From the NCBI RefSeq assembly GCF_017603965.1, contig NZ_CP071955.1, positions 3,815,501-3,879,500 of the forward strand: a DNA stretch of 64,000 bases, read 5' to 3'. Source of the DNA: Xanthomonas fragariae. Lineage in GTDB: Bacteria > Pseudomonadota > Gammaproteobacteria > Xanthomonadales > Xanthomonadaceae. Positions within the stretch are counted from its first letter, which is position 1. Every line of letters starts with the position of its first letter. The notes below the pieces were generated by a model, which did not search any database, had not been told where the DNA came from, and worked only from the letters and a program-made list of their open reading frames with translations. The translations under genes were made by a program, and so were the position numbers. This document shows positions 43,086-50,949 of the stretch, in pieces.

Positions 43086-43869
43086 GATAGAGCCTGCGTT
43101 GCTGGTCCGCGGGAAACGCGGTCCGGCCGTGAACCCAACGAAAATTGTCGATGAAAAGAACGTCACCGGACTCAAGTCGGAGCCGTACTTGGTTTGCCGG
43201 GCGATGGCACCAGTCCAGCAGCTCGGCCAAGACATTGAGGACTTCGCTGTCGCTTTGGATTTCCATCGCGATGCTGGGAAGCGCGCAGCCAAGACGGGGC
43301 CCGTCAATCAAGAGAGGGCGCTGGATCAACCCCATAGCACCGACCAACGTCAGCGCATCGCGAGCGAAGCAGGCCGGCGGGAGAGTGAACCGACGCCCGT
43401 CGAGATAGGTGCCCAGCGGTGCGAGCGTCGTGATCCCGCCGTCGGCGGATGGCACATCGCAGTACAGGCTGATCACCGGCGGCGGTGTTGCACGGTGCGC
43501 ATCGTCGGAATGCATCGGCTGCCCGATCGAGGAGCTCGCGTAGTACTTCCGGTTCGGGGTCACCGCGATCGTGCTATATCCCGCCCCGAGGGAGTCCGGA
43601 AGCGCAAGCCCCAGAATCGAGACCTGCTGCGCCAGCGACGCCTCAAAATCCACTCCGGGCGTCTTCGCGACGCATGCCCCGTCGTGGACAAGCGCCTCAC
43701 GGATATCGCATCGGACGTCGAGCAGCGAGGCGACGGGGCCGAACACCGGCACACCCGTCGCGCTCGGGCATGCTTCGACATAAGCGGCGTCGTTCGCCAG
43801 CGACGCGTAGCGGGCGAAGAATTCGCGATGCAACGCAGGCACGTCAGTCAAAGTACTTGACGATGACAT
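43060..43869 (-). CDS. TauD/TfdA-like Fe(II)/2-oxoglutarate dioxygenase of the RiPP operon
   Basis: A 269-residue oxygenase. The iron triad is His120-x-Asp122 in G-Q-P-M-H-S-D-D-A-H and His247 in D-N-F-R-W-V-H-G-R-T-A-F, followed by Arg residues in R-R-L-Y-R-A-S-F for 2-oxoglutarate binding. The layout is that of clavaminate-synthase/TauD enzymes, many of which hydroxylate amino acid side chains. It lies second in the operon, with 26-base overlaps on both sides. Whether it acts on the peptide or on a free amino acid is not determined. Confidence 0.85.
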   Translation of the reverse strand: MSSSSTLTDVPALHREFFARYASLANDAAYVEACPSATGVPVFGPVASLLDVRCDIREALVHDGACVAKTPGVDFEASLAQQVSILGLALPDSLGAGYSTIAVTPNRKYYASSSIGQPMHSDDAHRATPPPVISLYCDVPSADGGITTLAPLGTYLDGRRFTLPPACFARDALTLVGAMGLIQRPLLIDGPRLGCALPSIAMEIQSDSEVLNVLAELLDWCHRPANQVRLRLESGDVLFIDNFRWVHGRTAFPADQQRRLYRASFACAD

Positions 43870-44401
43870 ATTCGTCGATCATCCCTGTCTTCAGACGAAC
43901 CGCGTTCTTTCGGACGCCTTCCACCGAAAAGCCGGCGGAAAGCGCGACCAGAAGCATGCGCACGTTGTTGCTCATTACGACCGCCTCCAGGCGTTTGATC
44001 ACGCCTTCCTTGCCGACTTGTTCCGTAAAGAGATCGAGGATTGCGCGCCCGGTATCCCCCCGGTAGCCGGAATGCACGGCGCCACTGAAGGCCATCACGT
44101 GGGCTTTTCGTTGCAGCGCCACTACGTCGCCTTTGACATAACCCACTACGTGCCCTGCCGCGTTCCACAAGAGCAGCAGCATCGCGCCCGATACCGCGTG
44201 GATTCGGCGTATAGCGTCCTCGCACCGTGCGACGCTGGCCGCGCGCTCGCCGGGCTCGAAGAGCATGAAGCCTGTCTCGTCATCCAGCGCTTGCAGAAAC
44301 GCCAGCCAAGCGGCCGCGTCTTCAAGTTTCGACGCGCGTAGGGAAACCGCCTTTCGCGCCAGCACCTGAGCAGGCGCTGTGACCTGTACTTTTGCATCCA
44401 T
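43844..44401 (-). CDS. GNAT family N-acetyltransferase
   Basis: A 185-residue acetyltransferase, first gene of the RiPP operon. N-terminal V-S-L-R-A-S-K-L-E-D-A-A-A-W is the usual GNAT opening. The acetyl-CoA loop region is V-H-S-G-Y-R-G-D-T-G-R-A-I-L-D-L, followed by V-M-S-N-N-V-R-M-L-L-V-A-L-S-A-G-F, a RimJ/RimL-like pattern. It could acetylate the peptide N-terminus or give self-resistance. ATG 44401 is preferred over the GTG at 44410. Confidence 0.82.
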   Translation of the reverse strand: MDAKVQVTAPAQVLARKAVSLRASKLEDAAAWLAFLQALDDETGFMLFEPGERAASVARCEDAIRRIHAVSGAMLLLLWNAAGHVVGYVKGDVVALQRKAHVMAFSGAVHSGYRGDTGRAILDLFTEQVGKEGVIKRLEAVVMSNNVRMLLVALSAGFSVEGVRKNAVRLKTGMIDEYVIVKYFD

Positions 44402-44449
44402 GTCAACCACGTTCTATGTCGCCGCCGATCAGGCGTAGCGAAAGCCTAA

Positions 44450-44705
44450 CCCGCCCAGTCGCCTCGTTTCAACGTTCGCGTGCGTCCGAGGCATGCCCAA
44501 TCCCTGTGCTCTCCTTCCCGCATTAGGATGTTCAGTCCCGGCATTAGATGGATCGGATCCACCTTGAATCGCTCGGGTTCGGATGTCCATTGCTTGCAGA
44601 TGAATTCGTACGGTGTCAGACCCTTCAGGACTTTGAGCCTGCGACCCTAGTTGTAGGCGTCGATGAAGTTGGCCAGCCATTCGAGGGAAAAGAGTGCATC
44701 ATCAA
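44450..44705 (-). pseudogene. IS481-family transposase 3' remnant
   Basis: The minus strand reads L-E-W-L-A-N-F-I-D-A-Y-N, a TAG stop, then GRRLKVLKGLTPYEFICKQW and P-I-H-L-M-P-G-L-N-I: the C-terminal end of IS481-type transposases, interrupted by a nonsense codon where Trp or Phe is usual. The rest of the element is missing. It lies at the upstream edge of the RiPP island and is likely a trace of how the island arrived or rearranged. Confidence 0.75.
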
Positions 44706-44800
44706 AGCCTGGGTTCAAACACCTAGTCGAGTGCGCGGTGCCCTCGCCAGACAGTTGGTCGGTGGCTTTGTCGAAAACCATGCACATCGACATTCCCGAC

Positions 44801-44910
44801 GGGTCCTTGCCCGCCCGTCGTCGCGGGACCTTACGCGGCATGGATGCCGCGTAGGAGCTACAAGGACGTACTTGCAGCGTGTCCCGCGATGGTGGGCCGG
44901 CAAGGGCCCT
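44801..44910. repeat. Large palindromic intergenic repeat
   Basis: A ~110-bp inverted repeat. The left arm begins GGGTCCTTGCCCGCCCGTCG and the right arm ends with its near complement (GGTGGGCCGGCAAGGGCCCT). A second palindrome, GCGGCAT-GG-ATGCCGC, lies at the centre (44835-44850). It stands between the IS481 remnant and hemF. The arrangement is that of a dispersed cruciform-forming repeat. The following 230 bp up to hemF contain no gene. Confidence 0.7.
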
Positions 44911-45134
44911 GCAGCGAAGGTGCAGACCTATCGCCCTGCAACTAACGCATCCACATCGTTCAATCAGCTCGCTGCGACTCAGCTGTCGAGTCTCGCCTTT
45001 GTTTGGATGCAGCCAAAAGCTGGTCAGTCGAGGTCACGATGCCCTCGCCGCTCCCGGTCTACGCGGAGCACTGCATCGCCCTGCGACGAACTGGCGCGTT
45101 GGGACGCACGCACCGTGTGCGATGCACGGCTTAG

Positions 45135-46043
<909 letters not shown>

Positions 46044-46052
46044 GCTCGTCGA

Positions 46053-46202
46053 TTAAGAGCGGCTAACAAAACGTAGCAAGCAGTCGTCAGGTGGGTGCGG
46101 ACGGGGCTGAGCAACCGCAGAGTGCACGTGGTAAATGCAGATGCCGGGCACCGGCCGCGCCCGCCTGGCGGTGAGCGCAGTCGTTTTGTTAGCCGCTCTA
46201 AA
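46053..46202. mobile_element. MITE-like element, copy A
   Basis: A 150-bp non-coding element with terminal inverted repeats of about 20 bases: left TTAAGAGCGGCTAACAAAAC and right, read on the other strand, TTTAGAGCGGCTAACAAAAC. The interior is almost identical to copy B at 49857-50005, including the CACCGGCCGCGCCCGCCTGG stretch. It has no open frame. It begins ten bases after the hemF stop and may also act as its transcription end. Confidence 0.85.
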
Positions 46203-46344
46203 TTTACAGCGTTGAATGAAACGCTGTACTGAGTGAGCGAGTTAATCGCGCCTGTATAAATTTGTGATTGCCAGCGCGGCCAAATGCATTCAGCCATTCG
46301 ATGGATGGCTGACGCTAAATCGCGAGAAAATTCAGGAATGAACA

Positions 46345-46382
46345 TAAAAAGCCCCGCAGACCAGGGGGAGGTCGGCGGGGCC
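46345..46382 (-). terminator. Rho-independent terminator of the candidate sRNA
   Basis: On the minus strand GCCCCGC-CGACC pairs with GGTC-T-GCGGGGC and is followed by TTTTTAT: a strong GC stem plus T-run. It would end transcription of the small RNA and any read-through from polA. Confidence 0.85.
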
Positions 46383-46466
46383 AGGGAACGAAAACTTGGG
46401 GAGGAGTTTCCGTTCCGAGATCTGCTCCAGGGGATGGGAGAGATCTAGCGACAGGCGTTGCGCCCG
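46346..46466 (-). ncRNA. Candidate small RNA with C-rich loops next to polA (sX13-like)
   Basis: Between polA and the terminator at 46345-46382 the minus strand holds three stem-loops in a row, each exposing a C-rich loop: AGATCT stem with CTCTCCCATCCCC, GGAACG-GAAACT stem with CCTCCCC, and the terminator stem with CTCCCCC. A TTATAT-like -10 element at about 46474-46479 places the 5' end near 46466, giving a ~120-nt RNA. Xanthomonas sX13 is a ~115-nt sRNA with C-rich loops that bind G-rich ribosome-binding regions. The identity is from memory of that description, not from a search. Confidence 0.65.
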
Positions 46467-46618
46467 TCGAGGGATATAACAACATTCTCTACATTGATGA
46501 ATCGTGAAGACAACTGTTGAAGATCTGCAGAATTTATCGGTTATTCATGCCATAAACATTTGCTGAATTCTCACTCTGTCAGGTCTGCACATCCAGCATA
46601 TCAGAGCGATTTGCTGCG

Positions 46619-49426
46619 TCAGTGGGCCTCGTCCCAGTTATCGCCAACACCGGAATCGACTACAAGCGGGACACGCAACTCGGCGGCCGACGACATCCGC
46701 GTGGTGACTTCACTCAGCAGCGTGTCGACAAAATCGGCATCGGCCTCAAATACCAGTTCATCGTGCACTTGCAGAATCATCAGAGCGCGCTCGGCGTGGC
46801 CGGCGATCCAGCCGTCCACGCTGACCATGGCGCGCTTGATGATGTCGGCGGCGGTGCCCTGCATCGGGGCGTTGATGGCCGCGCGCTCGGCGCCGGCGCG
46901 CTGGCCTTGGCTGCCGGCGTTGATGAAGTCCAGATACAGCCGGCGGCCGAATACCGTTTCCACGTAACCCTTGTCGCGGGCCTGCTGGCGGGTGGTTTCC
47001 ATGAAATCGCGCACGCCCGGATAGCGGCTGAAATACAGAGCGATGTAGTCCTGTGCCTCGCCACGACCGATGCCAAGTTGCCGGGCCAGGCCGAACGCGC
47101 TCATGCCATACATCAGGCCGAAGTTGATCGCCTTGGCAGCGCGGCGCTCATCACCGCTGACAGTGTCGATCGTGCGGCCGAATACTTCCGCTGCAGTGGC
47201 GCGGTGCACGTCGGCGCCGGACTCGAACGCGCCAACTAGCCCGGGGTCGCCGGACAGGTGCGCCATGATGCGCAGCTCGATCTGCGAGTAGTCGCAGGCG
47301 ATCAGCTTGCGCCCGGTCGGGGCGATGAAGGCGCGGCGGATGCGGCGGCCGTCTTCGGTGCGGATCGGGATGTTCTGCAAATTGGGATCGGACGAGGACA
47401 AACGCCCGGTCGCGGCACCGGCCTGGTGGTAGCTGGTGTGCACCCGTCCGGACTGCGGGTGGATCATTTCCGGCAGCTTATCGGTGTAGGTGCTGCGCAG
47501 CTTGGTCAGGCCGCGGTACTCCAGAATCACCCGCGGCAACGCGTGTTGGTCGGCGATGGCTTCCAGCGCTTCTTCATTGGTCGAGGGCTGGCCCTTGGGC
47601 GTCTTGATCACGGCCGGTAGCTTGAGCTCATCGAACAACAACGCCTGCAGCTGTTTGGGCGAATCCAGGTTGAAGGTGCGCCCGGCCAGCTCGGTGGCCT
47701 TTTGCTGAGCGGCGAGCATGCGCTTGGACAGGTCGGTGCTTTGCCGGCGCAGTTCGGCGGCGTCCACACACACGCCGTTAGCCTCGATACGCGCCAGCAC
47801 TTCCACCAGCGGGATCTCGATGTCGCGATAGACGCGCTCCAGCCCCGGCTCGGCAGCCAGCTTGGGGCCGAGCACGTGGTGCAGGCGCAGGGTGATGTCG
47901 GCGTCTTCGGCGGCGTAGCGGGTGGCGTCCTCCAGGCTGATCTGCGCGAACGGGATCTGCTTGGTGCCCTTGCCGCAGACATCTTCGTATTTGACGGTGT
48001 CGTAGCCCAGATAGCGCTTGGCCAGGCTATCCATGTCGTGGCGAGCGCTCCCGGAATTGAGCACGAAGCTCTCCAGCAAGGTGTCCTCGCTGTAGCCGGC
48101 CAGGGCGATGCCGTGGCGGCGCATCACGTGCAGGTCGTACTTGCCGTGCTGGCCGAGCTTGCGCACCGCAGGGTCGGTCAGCAGCGGCGCCAACTGGGCC
48201 AGTGCCTGGGTGCGGTCGAGCTGGGCCGGGGCGCCGGGGAAGGTGTGACCGAACGGCAGATACGCGGCCTGGCCGGGCTCGGCGGCCACGCTCAGGCCGA
48301 TCAGGTCGGCCTGCAGCGGGTCCAGGCTGTCGGTTTCGGTATCGAAGGCGAACTGGCCGGCGGCGCGCAGGCGTGCGATCCAGCTGTCGAGCTGTTGCTG
48401 GGTCAGGATGGTCTCGTACTGGCCGGGTGCCGACAGTGCGGGATCCACTTCCACAGGGGCACTGACCGGGCCGGACACGAAGCCGGTGCCGCGCGCACGA
48501 CCGGGCTCGGTGCGCGCGCTGGCTGCGGTTGCGGCTGCGCCCAGCGCCATCGGCTCGGTCGACAGACCGGCCTGAGCTGCGGCGGCGCCGAGTTCGCGTA
48601 GCGCTTGAGTGAAGCCATGGCGTGCGTATAGCACCGCCAGCGTTTCGGCGTTGGGCTCGCGCAGATCCAGCGCGCGCGGGCCACTGGCCAGCGTCACGTC
48701 GGTCTTGATGGTGACCAGCTCGCGGTTGAGCGGCAGGCGTGGCAGCGCGGCGCGCAGGTTCTCGCCGATCTTGCCCTTGATCTTGTCGGCGTTGGCGATC
48801 ACGCCATCGAGCGAGTCGTATTCGGCAAGCCACTTGGCGGCGGTCTTGGGGCCGCACTTCTCCACGCCGGGCACGTTGTCCACGGTGTCGCCCATCAGCG
48901 CCAGCAGGTCGACGATCTGGTTCGGACGCACGCCGAACTTGGCGATCACCGCTTCGTCCGAATCCATGCGGCTGCCGCTCATGGTGTTGACTAGTTCGAT
49001 GCCCGGGCGCACCAGCTGTGCGAAGTCCTTATCGCCGGTGGAGATGATGACGCTCAAGCCATCGGCGGCGGCCTGCAGGGCCAGCGTACCGATCACATCG
49101 TCGGCTTCCACGCCATCGATGCGCAGGATGTCGATGCCCAACGCATGCACGATCTCGCACATCGGCTGCACCTGCGCGCGCAGGTCATCGGGCATCGAGG
49201 GGCGATTGGCTTTGTAATCGGCATACAAGTCGTCACGAAACGTCTTGCCTGGTGCATCCACCACGAACGCGATGTAGGCCGGGCGTTCCTTCAAGGTGGC
49301 GCGCAGCATGTTGACCACGCCGAACAATGCACCAGTGGGCTCGCCCTGCGCATTGGTCAGCGGCGGAAGCGCGTGGAACGCGCGATACAGGTAACTGGAC
49401 CCGTCGATCAGGACTAATCTGCTCAT
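46619..49426 (-). CDS. polA: DNA polymerase I
   Basis: Repair and Okazaki-fragment-processing polymerase, 935 residues, complete. All three domains are visible: the N-terminal 5'-3' exonuclease (starting V-L-I-D-G-S-S-Y-L-Y-R-A-F, with G-V-E-A-D-D-V-I-G-T-L-A), the 3'-5' exonuclease with an apparently intact D-T-E site (F-D-T-E-T-D-S-L-D), and the polymerase domain with ACDYSQIELRIMAHLSGD and V-H-D-E-L-V-F-E-A-D. Divergent from the lipoprotein gene, with 77 bp between them. A candidate small RNA follows it on the same strand, as Spot 42 does near polA in enterobacteria. Confidence 0.97.
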   Translation of the reverse strand: MSRLVLIDGSSYLYRAFHALPPLTNAQGEPTGALFGVVNMLRATLKERPAYIAFVVDAPGKTFRDDLYADYKANRPSMPDDLRAQVQPMCEIVHALGIDILRIDGVEADDVIGTLALQAAADGLSVIISTGDKDFAQLVRPGIELVNTMSGSRMDSDEAVIAKFGVRPNQIVDLLALMGDTVDNVPGVEKCGPKTAAKWLAEYDSLDGVIANADKIKGKIGENLRAALPRLPLNRELVTIKTDVTLASGPRALDLREPNAETLAVLYARHGFTQALRELGAAAAQAGLSTEPMALGAAATAASARTEPGRARGTGFVSGPVSAPVEVDPALSAPGQYETILTQQQLDSWIARLRAAGQFAFDTETDSLDPLQADLIGLSVAAEPGQAAYLPFGHTFPGAPAQLDRTQALAQLAPLLTDPAVRKLGQHGKYDLHVMRRHGIALAGYSEDTLLESFVLNSGSARHDMDSLAKRYLGYDTVKYEDVCGKGTKQIPFAQISLEDATRYAAEDADITLRLHHVLGPKLAAEPGLERVYRDIEIPLVEVLARIEANGVCVDAAELRRQSTDLSKRMLAAQQKATELAGRTFNLDSPKQLQALLFDELKLPAVIKTPKGQPSTNEEALEAIADQHALPRVILEYRGLTKLRSTYTDKLPEMIHPQSGRVHTSYHQAGAATGRLSSSDPNLQNIPIRTEDGRRIRRAFIAPTGRKLIACDYSQIELRIMAHLSGDPGLVGAFESGADVHRATAAEVFGRTIDTVSGDERRAAKAINFGLMYGMSAFGLARQLGIGRGEAQDYIALYFSRYPGVRDFMETTRQQARDKGYVETVFGRRLYLDFINAGSQGQRAGAERAAINAPMQGTAADIIKRAMVSVDGWIAGHAERALMILQVHDELVFEADADFVDTLLSEVTTRMSSAAELRVPLVVDSGVGDNWDEAH

Positions 49427-49503
49427 GCGCCAATTCTACGCTGCACGCCCAAGCCGCACCGCCCAGCGCATACTGGCCGGCGACCTGGAACGGACAAACG
49501 ACG

Positions 49504-49791
49504 ATGAACAGAGCGAGTCTTTTACTGCTGCCGTTACTGCTGCTCGGCGGCTGCGCTACCGGTAGTGCGAGTGCCGGCGGCGATGTAGCGGCCGGTGCCG
49601 ATGTCACCAGCAAGACCATGGACAACGGCGACAAGGTCGACGAGTACCGGGTCAACGGCCAGTTGGAAATGGTGCGCGTGACGCCCGCACGCGGTGCGCC
49701 CTACTTCCTGTACGACCGCAACCACGACGGCCATACCGATGCCGAGAAAGACAAGGTCAACAAGGTGTATTGGAAGCTCTATAGCTGGTGA
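49504..49791 (+). CDS. DUF2782-like lipoprotein
   Basis: A 95-residue protein. The signal peptide ends in the lipobox L-L-G-G-C with Cys17 as lipid site, so it should be anchored in the outer membrane. The mature part contains D-N-G-D-K-V-D-E-Y-R-V-N-G-Q-L-E-M-V-R-V-T-P and P-Y-F-L-Y-D-R-N, characteristic of the small DUF2782 proteins next to polA in this group. ATG 49504 gives the signal peptide directly; the longer frame upstream is not needed. Function unknown. Confidence 0.8.
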   Translation: MNRASLLLLPLLLLGGCATGSASAGGDVAAGADVTSKTMDNGDKVDEYRVNGQLEMVRVTPARGAPYFLYDRNHDGHTDAEKDKVNKVYWKLYSW

Positions 49792-49856
49792 GTGCGTCAG
49801 CCTGAGTGCTTCCATCAAAACCACTGCGTTGACCGCAAGGCAGGCGCGGCCAGTAC

Positions 49857-50005
49857 TTAAGAGCGGCTAACAAAACGTAGCGAGCAGTCGTCAGGTGGGT
49901 GCGGACGGCGCGGAGCAACCGGAGTGTACGCGTGGTACATGCCGATTCCGAGCACCGGCCGCGCCCGCCTGGCGGTGAGCGCAGTCGTTTTGTTAGTCGC
50001 TCTAA
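49857..50005. mobile_element. MITE-like element, copy B
   Basis: A 149-bp element nearly identical to copy A at 46053-46202, with the same terminal inverted repeats (TTAAGAGCGGCTAACAAAAC and TTAGAGCGACTAACAAAACG). It is flanked on both sides by GTAC, which could be a target duplication, but GTAC is itself palindromic and copy A shows no such duplication. No open frame. It lies between the lipoprotein and the DUF2147 gene. Confidence 0.85.
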
Positions 50006-50086
50006 GTACGTAACGGTTTTAGATGGCCGCCCGTGCTAGCGGCCAGCTAGCGGCGTCGCTGGAACGCGTCTGCTTTTGCAAGGCAA

Positions 50087-50509
50087 TCAGGTGGCTGGCT
50101 GCCAAGTCGGACCTTGGCAAATGAAGGCCACGCACCCCTCCACTTTCAATGAACCATCGGCATCTCGCCTGATCTTGGCGTTATAGGTCTTGCCGGATTC
50201 CGGGTTGTAGATCTTGCCTTTCCACAGATCCCCCGCATCCACCAGCTCGCTGAGGATCACGGTGCCTTCCATCGGAGTGTTGTGTTTTCCAGGATCCGGA
50301 TTGAATACGTCGGTCTTTGCGCTACCGGGCTTGCTTCGCAGCACCTTGACGATTTTTCCGCATAACGACGCGCCGCAGGACTGAATCTCCACCAAGGCTT
50401 GCTGGTTATCGGTGAACCATTTTCCGGTGATTGGCTCGGCGGCAAATGCATGAGTGCTCTGAGTGACAAGACCGACGATAAGGCAACAAGCTGCAACGAG
50501 ACGTTTCAT
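50087..50509 (-). CDS. DUF2147 family exported protein
   Basis: A 140-residue protein with a signal peptide (LVAACCLIVGLVTQSTHAFA), then I-T-G-K-W-F-T-D and the family's later Y-N-P-E-S-G-K-T-Y-N-A-K-I box with L-K-V-E-G-C-V-A-F-I-C. These are the lipocalin-like beta strands of DUF2147 proteins, which may bind hydrophobic ligands in the periplasm. ATG 50509 is preferred over 50521 because it starts the signal peptide with M-K-R. Function not established. Confidence 0.82.
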   Translation of the reverse strand: MKRLVAACCLIVGLVTQSTHAFAAEPITGKWFTDNQQALVEIQSCGASLCGKIVKVLRSKPGSAKTDVFNPDPGKHNTPMEGTVILSELVDAGDLWKGKIYNPESGKTYNAKIRRDADGSLKVEGCVAFICQGPTWQPAT

Positions 50510-50949
50510 TGGAATCCCCAAGCGCGATCAGACGTGGATGACGGGCGATGTTCGCTGAGCTGAAGTGCGTGATAGACCCCACGCCAATCTTTCTGCACCA
50601 GGCGACTTCGATGATATCGACGTCGTCTTGGAAGATTATTAGCGTCGGTTTTGCCGTGTTTACGCAGGTCGCGACAAGCGAGTGCCGCCATTTACGCTGG
50701 TCGTGCTCGCGGACAAGTCTACGCTCACGGTGAAAGGCAAGCGCATCAACTCCACCTTCAGATGGGAAATGTGAGTGTGCGACGACGCAGCGGAAGCGAT
50801 GCTTCATCCAGCTGTGGTTTTGCCCCATGCAGTGACGCGATTTCAGCTTGTCGCCTGACGTCAGACAACAACCGGATTAGGAATGGCGCGCTCCAGCGCC
50901 ATCATCGCTTCATGAAGGGAGCAGAATCGCCGGTGGGAAAACAACCGAC
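50510..50949. other. Intergenic region with a possible decayed gene
   Basis: A 440-bp region. On the plus strand a coding-like frame can be followed from about 50559 to 50774 (G-D-F-D-D-I-D-V-V-L-E-D-Y, a TAG stop at 50640, then PPFTLVVLADKSTLTVKGKR and I-N-S-T-F). It looks like a small gene broken by one nonsense codon, but I do not recognise the family. A short GGCGCTCC-AGCGCC palindrome lies near 50890. No other feature was seen. Confidence 0.35.

Noticed and set aside
43086..43307. N-terminal extension of the LanM frame up to 43307
   Set aside because: It lies wholly over the TauD-like gene in another frame and its composition (Ser/Arg-rich) differs from LanM N-termini. GTG 43085 with a 26-base overlap fits the pattern of the operon.
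49853..50009. GTAC target-site duplication around MITE copy B
   Set aside because: GTAC is palindromic and therefore easily matches by chance, and copy A has no matching flanks. It is mentioned but not used as evidence of transposition.
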